From Reyranella sp. (lineage in GTDB: Bacteria; Pseudomonadota; Alphaproteobacteria; Reyranellales; Reyranellaceae), in NCBI GenBank assembly GCA_004296815.1, contig SCVT01000310.1, positions 1 through 6,585 of the forward strand: DNA of 6,585 bases. The letters run 5' to 3'. The position numbers and the translations under genes were made by a program. The notes beneath the pieces are model-generated. The model saw nothing but the letters and a program-made list of their open reading frames with translations. It was not told the DNA's origin and did not search any database. Below, one piece after another: positions 1 through 6,443 of this stretch (within the stretch, counting starts at the first letter, position 1; each line of letters starts with the position of its first letter).

Positions 1-765
1 GCCAGCGGCGCCATCGCCGCCGAGCAGGTGAAGAATGCGGCGCCCGACGGCTACACGCTGATGTGGACGATCTCGACCACGATGATCATGAACAAGGTGC
101 TGTTCAAGAAGCTGCCCTACGATCCCGACAAGGACTTCGCCCTGATCTCGTGGATGGATGCGGGCCACCTGCCGCTGATCGTGAACACGAAGTACCCGAT
201 CAAGAACCTGGCCGAGCTCGCGGACTATGCGCGCGCCAACAAAACCAGCCTCGGCACCTACGGCGCCGGCTCCTACAGCCACGTCGCCGTCGAGGCGCTG
301 AACCGCCACTACAAGCTCGGCATGCAGCCGGTGCACTATCGCGGCGAGGCGCCGATGTGGATCGACGTCGGTTCCGGCTCGGTCCAGGGCGGCAGCGGGA
401 GCTACGCGGCGGCTTCCGGCGTGCTGCAGTCGGGCAACGGCCGGGCCATCGCCGTGCCGACCAAGACCCGCATGAAGAAGCTGCCCGACGTGCCGACCTT
501 CTACGAGCAGGGCGTCACCGACATCGCCTTCCAGGTCCAGGGCTTCATCTGCCTGGTCGGTCCGGCCGCGATGCCCAAGGAGATCGTGAGCAAGCTCTCG
601 GACATGATGGTCGAGGGCGGCAAGAGCGAGCGCATCCAGAAAATCCTCGACACGTTCGGCATCGACCAGGCGGCCCAGGGCCAGGCCTACTTCGAGAAGT
701 TCATGGCCGAGCAGGGTCCGGTCTGGATCAAGCTGGTCCAGGGCCTCAACCTCGAGCCGCAGTAA
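1..765 (+). CDS. Bug-family (TTT system) periplasmic solute-binding protein, 5'-truncated by the window
   Basis: The reading frame is open from the first base and ends at TAA (763-765), leaving 254 residues. Family members are usually about 320 residues, so the signal peptide and first lobe start lie outside. Visible family features are AAPDGYTL near residue 13, YDPDKDF near 40, a KNLAELADYAR segment, YGAGSYSHVAVEALN, the PVHYRGEAP segment (usually VPYKG.AP), and LPDVPTFYEQG followed by a GPAAMPKEIVSKL helix. Known Bug proteins bind carboxylates or related small solutes in the periplasm and deliver them to TctA/TctB-type carriers; many are orphans. No carrier genes are visible, so the ligand cannot be named. 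The ATG at 28 is internal, because the coding match continues upstream of it. Codon use is strongly GC-ending: only 2 of the first 50 visible codons end in A or T. Confidence 0.9.
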   Translation, partial: ASGAIAAEQVKNAAPDGYTLMWTISTTMIMNKVLFKKLPYDPDKDFALISWMDAGHLPLIVNTKYPIKNLAELADYARANKTSLGTYGAGSYSHVAVEALNRHYKLGMQPVHYRGEAPMWIDVGSGSVQGGSGSYAAASGVLQSGNGRAIAVPTKTRMKKLPDVPTFYEQGVTDIAFQVQGFICLVGPAAMPKEIVSKLSDMMVEGGKSERIQKILDTFGIDQAAQGQAYFEKFMAEQGPVWIKLVQGLNLEPQ

Positions 766-838
766 GTCCCAGCTGCGGCCATACGATCGCCATGAGACAA
801 CACCTCAATGGGATGCTGTGAGAAGCAGAAATTCTATC

Positions 839-843
839 GGGGG
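839..843 (+). promoter_or_regulatory. Probable ribosome binding site deciding the start of paralog A
   Basis: A GGGGG run lies 6 nt before the ATG at 850. The in-frame ATG at 808 has no purine-rich leader. It would also add 14 residues absent from the paralog, whose protein begins directly with MALDVY. Confidence 0.5.
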
Positions 844-849
844 TTGCTC

Positions 850-1554
850 ATGGCTCTGGATGTCTATGCGGGTCCACTCACGGTCTACTATTCGGGCCAA
901 TGGGAGAACATTGGGCAGGCCGAGGCTCGTAAGCGGGGCTTTGAGTATCACCAGATCCGGCTTCGCGACGAGAGTGACGCGGTCGGGGATCCGGAGACCG
1001 TCCGGCGAATGGTGGTGGACTGGCGGCAGGGTCTGTCCAACGCCCTAGGAGACAATCTTCCGAGCCGCCTCGATTGGGACGAACAGACGGAAGACTACAT
1101 GACGGCGCGGCCGGATTTCGAGGGTCTGGGGGCGCTCATCCTGTGGGCGTCCTATGCCGAACATCCGGACTTGCCGCGACCTGAACAGTACGTCGACTTT
1201 GCCGAGGATCCGGCCTACGGCCGGTCGGCGCCCAACGATGCGCAATCACACTTCCCGGCCATCATTCGGGAGACAGAGTTCTGGCTGCCGGCAGACTTCG
1301 AGTTCACCTTCAAGGCGCCCGGACCGAACGGCGATGCCGTGATGTTCAGTTCGGCGTATGGCCTCTTTCGCCAGCTTCGCAAGTTGAACGAGATGACGTG
1401 GCAGGCCGACCAGCAGACGATCCAGGCGTGGAGCGTCGACTGGCCTGGGGCTTCAGCATCTCTGGAGGCTCTCGCGAAGTATGCCTTCAGCGACATGGTT
1501 GCGGTCGCTTCGTATGCTTGTACCAAAAGGATGCCTATAAAGCTCGACTATTGA
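850..1554 (+). CDS. Uncharacterised protein, paralog A of a tandem pair
   Basis: I do not recognise this 234-residue family. Start 850 is chosen because MALDVYAGPLTVYYSGQWEN aligns without gaps with the first 20 residues of the next gene (15 of 20 identical). Other blocks shared with paralog B are L-WDE near 74-78, RP followed by LWA-YAEHP near 87-106, E-WLP--FEFTF near 143-154, a LR-LN--TW segment near 176-184, and the C-terminal RMPIKLDY. The protein is Trp/Tyr-rich, with no signal peptide or membrane span visible, so a soluble cytoplasmic protein is likely. There are 84 nt between the Bug gene and this start and no clear terminator. Of its first 50 codons, 15 end in A or T, against 2 of 50 in the Bug gene, which hints at transfer. 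It might be an immunity-type protein, since those often occur as divergent tandem copies, but no toxin gene is visible and that is only a guess. Confidence 0.85.
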   Translation: MALDVYAGPLTVYYSGQWENIGQAEARKRGFEYHQIRLRDESDAVGDPETVRRMVVDWRQGLSNALGDNLPSRLDWDEQTEDYMTARPDFEGLGALILWASYAEHPDLPRPEQYVDFAEDPAYGRSAPNDAQSHFPAIIRETEFWLPADFEFTFKAPGPNGDAVMFSSAYGLFRQLRKLNEMTWQADQQTIQAWSVDWPGASASLEALAKYAFSDMVAVASYACTKRMPIKLDY

Positions 1555-1715
1555 TCCATGCACACGCGTCGGTTGTTCGCGTGAAGGTTGGGTAGGGAAC
1601 CGAACCGGAGGCCCTGCATTAAGGGCTTCGAGCTATTTGCAATTGCCTGTTTGCACGTGAGAGTTGTCCGTGTAAATCAACTGCAAGTGGCAGAGGCGTG
1701 CAGACGCCCGGTATC

Positions 1716-1725
1716 GGAAAGGAAG
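1716..1725 (+). promoter_or_regulatory. Ribosome binding site of paralog B
   Basis: The purine-rich GGAAAGGAAG lies 10 nt before the ATG at 1736. It supports that start, which gives the same N-terminus as paralog A. The 181-bp gap before this gene has no terminator-like hairpin with a T-run, so read-through from paralog A is possible. Confidence 0.5.
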
Positions 1726-1735
1726 CCCCTCCTTC

Positions 1736-2437
1736 ATGGCTCTCGACGTGTATGTCGGGTCCCTCACGCGTTACTACGCCGGCGAGTGGGAGAACGTCCC
1801 CGAGCGTGCGGCTCGTGAGCGCGGCGCACAGCCTCAGCTGATCCGTCCCGACACATCCGACAAAGACCCGGAGCGTACCCAGATTGCCATGACGGCCTGG
1901 CGGACGCTGTTGTCGCAATCCCTCGGCGACAGGATCACCGCGCCGCTCGAGTGGGACGAATCACCGGAGGCGCCCTACTTCACGGGGCGGCCGGGCTGGG
2001 ACGGTTTCGGCTCCCTGGTCCTGTGGGCGGCCTATGCCGAGCATCCGGCGTTGCGCCTGCCGGACGCCTTGCCGGAGGAGTGGGACAACGACCTCGCGCT
2101 GGTGCGCTCCAATGCCGAGGGCTTCCGCTCGCGCTACTCCCATCTCGTGCGCAACGTCGAGTTGTGGCTGCCGAGCGGCTTCGAGTTCACCTTCGAAGGC
2201 GAGGACGTCCGCGGCCGAAGGGTCGTGATGGGCTCCTCGACGATGTTGCGCCGCCAGCTCTCGGACCTGAACGGCGCCACCTGGAAAGCGGCGGCTCCAG
2301 CCGTTGGTCGATGGGGCCGCAGCCCGCCGCCGACCGATGCCCCGCTGGAACTGCGCGCGCGCTATGCCTTCGCCGTCCTCTCCGAGCTGGCGGGACAGGC
2401 GGTCGAGCATCGCCTGCCGATGAAGCTCGACTACTGA
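1736..2437 (+). CDS. Uncharacterised protein, paralog B of a tandem pair
   Basis: This 233-residue protein is homologous over its whole length to the preceding gene product. It starts MALDVYVGSLTRYYAGEWEN and ends RLPMKLDY. Between them it keeps LEWDESPEAPYFTGRP (71-86), LVLWAAYAEHP (94-104), ELWLPSGFEFTF (142-153) and RRQLSDLNGATW (172-183). The region after about residue 184 is diverged and Pro/Arg-rich here (GRWGRSPPPTDAP), whereas paralog A has a Trp-containing stretch of different composition. No signal peptide, membrane span or catalytic motif is recognised. Of its first 50 codons, 13 end in A or T; further downstream the codon use becomes more GC-rich. The copies differ clearly in both DNA and protein, so this is an old duplication or two separate acquisitions, not a recent tandem copy. 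Function is unknown. Confidence 0.85.
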   Translation: MALDVYVGSLTRYYAGEWENVPERAARERGAQPQLIRPDTSDKDPERTQIAMTAWRTLLSQSLGDRITAPLEWDESPEAPYFTGRPGWDGFGSLVLWAAYAEHPALRLPDALPEEWDNDLALVRSNAEGFRSRYSHLVRNVELWLPSGFEFTFEGEDVRGRRVVMGSSTMLRRQLSDLNGATWKAAAPAVGRWGRSPPPTDAPLELRARYAFAVLSELAGQAVEHRLPMKLDY

Positions 2438-2452
2438 CTCATTCGAACGAAA

Positions 2453-2480
2453 ACGCCCGCGGCCGGGAGGCCGCGGGCGT
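2453..2480 (-). terminator. Intrinsic terminator of the DUF2852 gene, between convergent genes
   Basis: A perfect 12-bp stem (ACGCCCGCGGCC, loop GGGA, GGCCGCGGGCGT) lies between the stops of paralog B and the minus-strand gene. Read on the minus strand, the stem is followed at once by TTTTCGTT, so it fits a rho-independent terminator for the leftward transcript. On the plus strand there is no T-run after the stem, although the hairpin may still help stop rightward transcripts. Confidence 0.8.
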
Positions 2481-2509
2481 CGATCGCACGTGTCGGTTGG
2501 GGGCTGCGA

Positions 2510-2968
2510 TCAGGCGGCCGAGGGCGCGGGGGGCGGCTCGGTCGCCGGACGGTTGCGCCTGTCCGACATGAACTGGTCGAACTCGGAGCGATCCTTCGCG
2601 GCGCGCAGCTTGTCGAGGAAGTCGCGGAACTCGCGCTGCTCGTCGTCGAGGCGGCGCAGCGTCTCCTCGCGATACTCGTCGAAGGCGACGTTGCCGCTCG
2701 AGGCCGGTCGGCCACCCCAGCGGTGACGCAGCTTCCATGCGCGCCACTCCTCGCGCACCTGCTGGCGGCGCGCGCGATACTCTTCACGTGCCTGCTGACG
2801 GTCGGGCATGTCCCAATGCCCATAGTGCTTCGAGCAAAACATGCGGCCACTCCATTTCAGGTAGACGAGAAGGGCGACGCCGATGGGCCAGAACAGGATG
2901 AAGCTCAGGACCACCAAGGCGATCCACGCCGGCTTGCCGAGGTCGTCGATTTTGTCGATCAGGCCCAT
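2510..2968 (-). CDS. DUF2852 family single-span membrane protein
   Basis: The 152-residue protein has one hydrophobic segment at about residues 14-37 (AWIALVVLSFILFWPIGVAL), followed by charged, Arg/Glu-rich helices at about 55-80 and 97-137. It ends in a Pro/Ala-rich tail. The PAWIALVVLSFILFWPIG segment and the EYREETLRRL-DEQREFRDFL block match what I know of DUF2852, a mainly alphaproteobacterial family of unknown function. The second block looks like a coiled coil. The start at 2968 has a strong purine run before it on the minus strand (AAAGGGGGG, 2973-2981). The gene lies 84 nt downstream of the TetR gene on the same strand. A palindromic site resembling the TetR gene's own operator lies in that gap, so control by the neighbouring regulator is likely. 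A terminator follows the stop. Confidence 0.85.
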   Translation of the reverse strand: MGLIDKIDDLGKPAWIALVVLSFILFWPIGVALLVYLKWSGRMFCSKHYGHWDMPDRQQAREEYRARRQQVREEWRAWKLRHRWGGRPASSGNVAFDEYREETLRRLDDEQREFRDFLDKLRAAKDRSEFDQFMSDRRNRPATEPPPAPSAA

Positions 2969-2995
2969 AGGACCCCCCTTTGACTGCTGTTAACG

Positions 2996-3020
2996 ATGTA
3001 AATGTTAACGACATTTACAT
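2996..3020. promoter_or_regulatory. Probable TetR operator upstream of the DUF2852 gene
   Basis: Nine-base perfect inverted arms ATGTAAATG and CATTTACAT flank the 7-nt spacer TTAACGA. A second register within it, 3002-3020, reads ATGTTAA-CGACA-TTTACAT. That has the same 7-5-7 layout as the perfect palindrome at the TetR start codon, with one mismatch. The octamer GTTAACGA also occurs twice, 15 bp apart (2989-2996 and 3004-3011). On the minus strand a TTGACT element (3040-3045) sits upstream, so the palindrome would cover the expected -10 region of the DUF2852 promoter. The inverted repeats are seen directly; the role as an operator is inferred. Confidence 0.65.
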
Positions 3021-3039
3021 TGGTGATTCCCGTCCCCGG

Positions 3040-3045
3040 AGTCAA
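3040..3045 (-). promoter_or_regulatory. Possible -35 element of the DUF2852 promoter
   Basis: On the minus strand this reads TTGACT, five of six bases of the sigma-70-type consensus. No good -10 lies at 16-18 nt. The best match, TGTAAA at about 20 nt, is inside the operator palindrome. Weak evidence on its own. Confidence 0.3.
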
Positions 3046-3052
3046 GAGGGCC

Positions 3053-3691
3053 TCATGCACTTTGGGGAAAACCCAACCCCTGCAGGTAGATGAGGACCTC
3101 CGATTCCAGCAATTCCTCGGCCGTCATGGGCAGGCTGCGGCGGCCGCCGTCGCCCCGGCCGAACAGCGAGGCGATGCCATGCGACATCGACCAGATGTGC
3201 AGGCTCATCATCAGCGCGGGCGGGCGCTTGCCGGCGGGCAGCAGGGTCACGAGCTGGTCGGCGGCTGAGCGCAGTACGGCAAAGGAGCGGTCGGACGCCG
3301 CCCGCAGCTCGGCGTTCAGGTCGGGCGACACACCCGATTCGAACATGGCGGTGTAGTAGGCGGGCTCGGCGCGCGCGAAAGCCAGGTAGGCGCGGCCGAT
3401 ATTGTGGAAGGCCGTGATCAGGTCCGGCTTGCCGCCCGCCCAGCCCGTCGCGAGCATCGCTTCGAAACGCTGGAAGCCCTCGCGCGCCACGTCGGCCAGC
3501 AGCGCATCGCGATCGCGGAAATGGCGGTAGGGAGCGGCGGGGCTGACGCCCGCGGAGCGCGCGGCATCGGCGAAGGTGAAGCCTGCGGGGCCCTTCTCCT
3601 TGATGAGGTCGCGGGCGGCCTTGATCAGCGCTTCGCGCAGATTGCCGTGGTGGTAGCCGCGCTCCTCGCGATCGCCCTTTTTCCAACTCAT
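3053..3691 (-). CDS. TetR-family transcriptional regulator with WHG-type C-terminal domain
   Basis: This is a 212-residue one-component regulator. The N-terminal DNA-binding domain includes YHHGNLREALI (13-23), then a helix-turn-helix at about 39-58 (FADAARSAGVSPAAPYRHF). The C-terminal ligand domain carries IWSMSHGIASL, with Trp167, His171 and Gly172. This is the signature of the TetR WHG domain (TetR_C_33). Start 3691 is preferred over the upstream ATG at 3757 because family similarity begins just after MSWKKGDREERG and because a perfect palindrome lies between the two starts. There is no obvious Shine-Dalgarno before 3691, so a leaderless or weakly translated message is possible. The gene follows the GFA gene by 72 nt and precedes the DUF2852 gene. 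Operator-like palindromes lie at its own start and before the DUF2852 gene, which suggests autoregulation and control of that neighbour. The inducer is unknown. Confidence 0.92.
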   Translation of the reverse strand: MSWKKGDREERGYHHGNLREALIKAARDLIKEKGPAGFTFADAARSAGVSPAAPYRHFRDRDALLADVAREGFQRFEAMLATGWAGGKPDLITAFHNIGRAYLAFARAEPAYYTAMFESGVSPDLNAELRAASDRSFAVLRSAADQLVTLLPAGKRPPALMMSLHIWSMSHGIASLFGRGDGGRRSLPMTAEELLESEVLIYLQGLGFPQSA

Positions 3692-3708
3692 GTAAAGGAA
3701 GTTTACAT
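3690..3708. promoter_or_regulatory. Probable TetR autoregulatory operator overlapping the tetR start codon
   Basis: This is a perfect 19-bp inverted repeat, ATGTAAA-GGAAG-TTTACAT. Its left arm overlaps the ATG (minus strand) at 3691-3689. The length and 7-5-7 symmetry suit a TetR dimer. The same half-site recurs in the gap before the DUF2852 gene. Operator function is inferred. Confidence 0.7.
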
Positions 3709-3763
3709 CAAAGCCGGAGGCGGCAACAGGCGAGGGAATCCCGCACGCCTGGTGCATCGCGGA

Positions 3764-4171
3764 CTAGTTCTGCGGCGGCGGCGGGTAGCGGTCGAACGCA
3801 GGCAGCTCGTGGGCGCGCTCCATCCAGCCGATCCGCTCGGCGACCTGGATATGCGCCTGCGCCGGCACGGCGGCGGGATCGTCGTAGGTCGCGCTCTGGA
3901 TATCGATGATGCCCGGCAGCATCTCGGCGTTTTCGTAGAAGAGGCCGGTGCCGCACTCGGCGCAGAAATGGCGCCGGCCGCTTGCCGATGACGAATAGAT
4001 CTTGGGCGTACCCTTGGTCACCTTGACGGCGTCTTTCGGGTACATCGTCCAGCCGACCATCGGCGCACCGGCGTGACGCCGGCAATCCGTGCAATGACAC
4101 AGCGCGTGGGTGAGGGCCTCTCCTTGGGCCTGGTAACGGATAGAGCCGCAGTGGCAGCCGCCAGTGATCAT
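3764..4171 (-). CDS. GFA/CENP-V family zinc-binding protein
   Basis: This 135-residue protein has the full cysteine pattern of the GFA (glutathione-dependent formaldehyde-activating enzyme-like) fold. It shows GGCHCGSIRY with Cys6 and Cys8, CHCTDCRR with Cys25, Cys27 and Cys30, and FCAECGTGL with Cys70 and Cys73. In known members these bind structural and catalytic-site zinc. The founding member, Gfa, was proposed to speed adduct formation between glutathione and formaldehyde, but most members have no proven reaction, so the function here stays general. The length is typical and no part is missing. The start at 4171 has a good Shine-Dalgarno on the minus strand (AGAAGGGAG, 4178-4186). It lies 16 nt after the ubiD stop, so co-transcription with ubiD is likely. 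A metabolic link between the two is not shown. Confidence 0.9.
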   Translation of the reverse strand: MITGGCHCGSIRYQAQGEALTHALCHCTDCRRHAGAPMVGWTMYPKDAVKVTKGTPKIYSSSASGRRHFCAECGTGLFYENAEMLPGIIDIQSATYDDPAAVPAQAHIQVAERIGWMERAHELPAFDRYPPPPQN

Positions 4172-4187
4172 CGTCCGCTCCCTTCTG

Positions 4188-5690
4188 TTATCGCCAGATC
4201 TTCTTGCCGCTCCCGGGTAGTCCCAGCTCGCTCCACATCGCGTCGACCTTGTCGATCACCGCCTGGTCCATCCTGATCTGACGTCCCCATTCGCGGTTGG
4301 TCTCGCCCGGGAATTTGTCGGTGGCGTCGAGGCCGATCTTGGAGCCCAGCCCCGAGACCGGCGAGGCGAAGTCGAGATAGTCGATCGGCGTGTTCTCGAT
4401 AACGGTGATGTCGCGCGCGGGATCCATGCGCGTCGACAGCGCCCACATCACGTCCTTCCAGTTGCGCGCGTCGATGTCGGCGTCCACCACGATCACCCAC
4501 TTGGTGTACATGAACTGCCGCAGATACGACCACACGCCCATCATCACGCGCTTGGCGTGGCCGGCGTAGGCCTTCTTCATCGACACGACGGCGATCCTGT
4601 AGCTGCAGCCCTCGGGCGGCAGCCAGAAGTCGACGATCTCGGGGAACTGCTGCTGGAAGAGGGGGATGAACACCTCGTTCAGCGCCTCGCCCAGGACCGA
4701 TGGTTCGTCGGGCGGCCGGCCGGTGAAGGTCGAGAGGTAGATCGGCTTCCGGCGCATCGTGATGGCGCTGATCGTGAAGACCGGGAACTGCTCGACGCTG
4801 TTGTAGTAGCCGGTGTGGTCGCCGTAGGGGCCCTCGTCGCCGTAGTCGTCGAGGCTGACATGGCCCTCGAGCACGATCTCGGCCTCGGCCGGCACCTTGA
4901 GCGGCACGGTCTTGCAGTCGACCAGCGCGACCTTTTTGCCGCGCAGCAGGCCGGCGAACTGGTACTCCGACAGCGTGTCGGGCACCGGCGTCACGGCGGC
5001 CAGGATGGTGCCGGGATCGGCGCCGATCACGGCCGCGACGGGCAGCGGCTCACGCTTGCCCGAGCCCTTCCAGCGCTGGTGATGCTGCGCACCGCCGCGA
5101 TGCTTCAGCCAGCGCATCAGCGTGGTGTTCTTCCCCGTCACCTGCAGGCGGTAGATGCCGAGGTTGAAGCTGTCCTGCTTGTCGCCTTTCGGGTTCGGCC
5201 CCTGCGTCACGATCAGTGGCCAGGTGATGAGTGGCGCGGGCTCGCCCGGCCAGCAGGTCTGGATCGGCAGCTTGCCGAGGTCGATATCGTCGCCGGTCAG
5301 CACGATCTCCTGGCAGGGCGCTCTGCTCACCGTCTTCGGCTTCATCGCCATCACGGTCCGCACCATCGGCAGCATGTCGAGCGCCTCGCGCCAGCCGCCG
5401 GGCGGCTCGGGCTGGCGCAGGAAGGCCAGCGTCTCGCCCACGGCACGAAGCTGACCGGGCTCGCGGTCCATGCCCCAAGCGACGCGCTCGACGGTGCCAA
5501 ACAGGTTCACCAGCACCGGCACATCGGAACCGACGACGTTCTCGAACAGCACGGCCGGCCCCTGCTCGGCGAGCAGGCGGGTCTGGATCTCGGTCATCTC
5601 CAGCACTGGCGACACCGGCGCCTTCACGCGCACGAGGCGGCCGCTCTTTTCCAGCCGGTCGATGAAGTCCCGAAGCGAGGCGTATGGCAT
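4188..5690 (-). CDS. ubiD: UbiD, 4-hydroxy-3-polyprenylbenzoate decarboxylase
   Basis: UbiD removes the ring carboxylate of 4-hydroxy-3-polyprenylbenzoate in ubiquinone synthesis, using prenylated FMN made by UbiX. No ubiX is visible here. The sequence follows E. coli UbiD closely from end to end: [86 protein letters not shown] and [20 protein letters not shown]. Numbered from the GTG at 5699, the expected catalytic acids are Glu289 and Asp294, with Asn179 and Glu245 as likely metal/cofactor ligands. The ATG at 5690 gives 500 residues and the usual M-x-Y-x-x-L-R-x-F-I opening, so it is chosen over that GTG three codons upstream. Neither has a clear Shine-Dalgarno. The length matches the 497-residue E. 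coli protein. The GFA gene follows 16 nt downstream, and an oxygenase-like gene diverges 30 bp upstream. Confidence 0.95.
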   Translation of the reverse strand: MPYASLRDFIDRLEKSGRLVRVKAPVSPVLEMTEIQTRLLAEQGPAVLFENVVGSDVPVLVNLFGTVERVAWGMDREPGQLRAVGETLAFLRQPEPPGGWREALDMLPMVRTVMAMKPKTVSRAPCQEIVLTGDDIDLGKLPIQTCWPGEPAPLITWPLIVTQGPNPKGDKQDSFNLGIYRLQVTGKNTTLMRWLKHRGGAQHHQRWKGSGKREPLPVAAVIGADPGTILAAVTPVPDTLSEYQFAGLLRGKKVALVDCKTVPLKVPAEAEIVLEGHVSLDDYGDEGPYGDHTGYYNSVEQFPVFTISAITMRRKPIYLSTFTGRPPDEPSVLGEALNEVFIPLFQQQFPEIVDFWLPPEGCSYRIAVVSMKKAYAGHAKRVMMGVWSYLRQFMYTKWVIVVDADIDARNWKDVMWALSTRMDPARDITVIENTPIDYLDFASPVSGLGSKIGLDATDKFPGETNREWGRQIRMDQAVIDKVDAMWSELGLPGSGKKIWR

Positions 5691-5706
5691 GCTAGGCACG
5701 TCGTTT

Positions 5707-5713
5707 AGAGGGG
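5707..5713 (+). promoter_or_regulatory. Ribosome binding site of the oxygenase-like gene
   Basis: AGAGGGG ends 7 nt before the ATG at 5721. A second purine run, GGAGG (5715-5719), is too close to the start to act well. The site lies in the 30-bp gap between the divergent start codons, which leaves little room for separate promoters. Confidence 0.5.
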
Positions 5714-5720
5714 CGGAGGC

Positions 5721-6443
5721 ATGAGATCAAACGCCATCCCGGCTGAGTTCGAGGATCTGCTGAGTCGCGCCGGCCGCAAGGTGCTGGCGGGCACGCACGC
5801 ATTGTGTGGGGCCTTGGCCGATCCGCGCACGCGCTTTCTCGCCCAGGACGACCTGCTCGACCGCGCCAAGGCAGGCCGGCTGCGCCGCACCCTGGAGGCC
5901 GAGCTCACGAAGACGCTGGAGCGCATGGAGCGGCCGATCCCGCCGGAAACGATCTCCGGCATGCGCCACGACTATGGCGAGCTGCTGCCCAAGACCAGTC
6001 GCGCCAGCACGATCTACTTCGAGAGCCGCCGCGAGGCAGGCTACAAGGCCGCCGAGCGCATCGGGCTGGTGCGCATGATGCGGTCCCAGAGCTTCCGGGC
6101 CTTCGCCGAAGCGCTCGCGGGCCGCAAGCTCTCGTCAGGTTGGGGCCTGCAGGTGCTGCGCTACGGGCCGGGCGACTATGCCGGGCCCCACAACGACCAT
6201 CACCCCGAGAACAAGGACGCGAAGGGCGGCTACATCGACCTGCATCTCGGCCTGTGCGGGCCCGGGGTCGCGCACCAGTGGCTGGTCTATAGCCGCGCCG
6301 GCCATTTCGGCGAGATCGTCTCGGTGGCGAAGCCCGCGGCGGTGACGGCCTATCGCCTGCCGTTCTGGCACTACACGACGCCGCTCGCCGGCAAGCCCGG
6401 CTCGGGGCGCTGGGTCTTGCTCGGGACGTTCCTCTACCGCTAG
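5721..6443 (+). CDS. Putative 2-oxoglutarate/Fe(II) oxygenase, prolyl-hydroxylase-like fold
   Basis: This 240-residue protein probably has an N-terminal helical part (about 1-135) and a C-terminal double-stranded beta-helix. [20 protein letters not shown] (143-162) resembles the R-Y-x-x-G-x-x-x-x-x-H-x-D block of prolyl-4-hydroxylase-type enzymes. His157 and Asp159 would be iron ligands. [20 protein letters not shown] supplies the distal His217 and, 13 residues later, Arg230, the usual place for the residue that binds the 2-oxoglutarate carboxylate. All four key residues are therefore present in order. The substrate is unknown, and family assignment rests on motif reading only. There is no signal peptide. 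The start at 5721 is supported by the purine-rich leader. The gene diverges from ubiD and its stop interlocks with the convergent gene on the right. Confidence 0.75.
   Translation: MRSNAIPAEFEDLLSRAGRKVLAGTHALCGALADPRTRFLAQDDLLDRAKAGRLRRTLEAELTKTLERMERPIPPETISGMRHDYGELLPKTSRASTIYFESRREAGYKAAERIGLVRMMRSQSFRAFAEALAGRKLSSGWGLQVLRYGPGDYAGPHNDHHPENKDAKGGYIDLHLGLCGPGVAHQWLVYSRAGHFGEIVSVAKPAAVTAYRLPFWHYTTPLAGKPGSGRWVLLGTFLYR

Noticed and set aside
63..821. An overlapping plus-strand frame of 252 codons in the Bug gene
   Set aside because: The other frame carries clear Bug-family motifs. This one encodes a low-complexity Arg/Gly/Pro-rich product.
808..849. An upstream in-frame ATG extending paralog A by 14 residues
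   Set aside because: It has no ribosome binding site, and the extension is absent from paralog B, whose N-terminus aligns exactly with the ATG at 850.
1609..1628. A small hairpin (AGGCCCT, loop GCATTA, AGGGCTT) between the paralogs
   Set aside because: The stem is only 7 bp with one G-T pair and no T-run follows, so I do not call it a terminator.
1651..1678. TTGCAC and TAAATC at 16-nt spacing before paralog B, a possible promoter
   Set aside because: The -10 match is poor (3 of 6) and the -35 is only fair. It would need transcript mapping to be believed.
5691..5699. A GTG start adding three residues to UbiD
   Set aside because: The ATG at 5690 gives the usual family N-terminus. Neither has a clear ribosome binding site, so the GTG is not fully excluded.
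4557..5708. A long open frame of 383 codons on the plus strand opposite ubiD
   Set aside because: It is antisense to a full-length, clearly homologous ubiD. Its product is rich in His, Arg and Ala, as expected for a mirror frame in GC-rich DNA.
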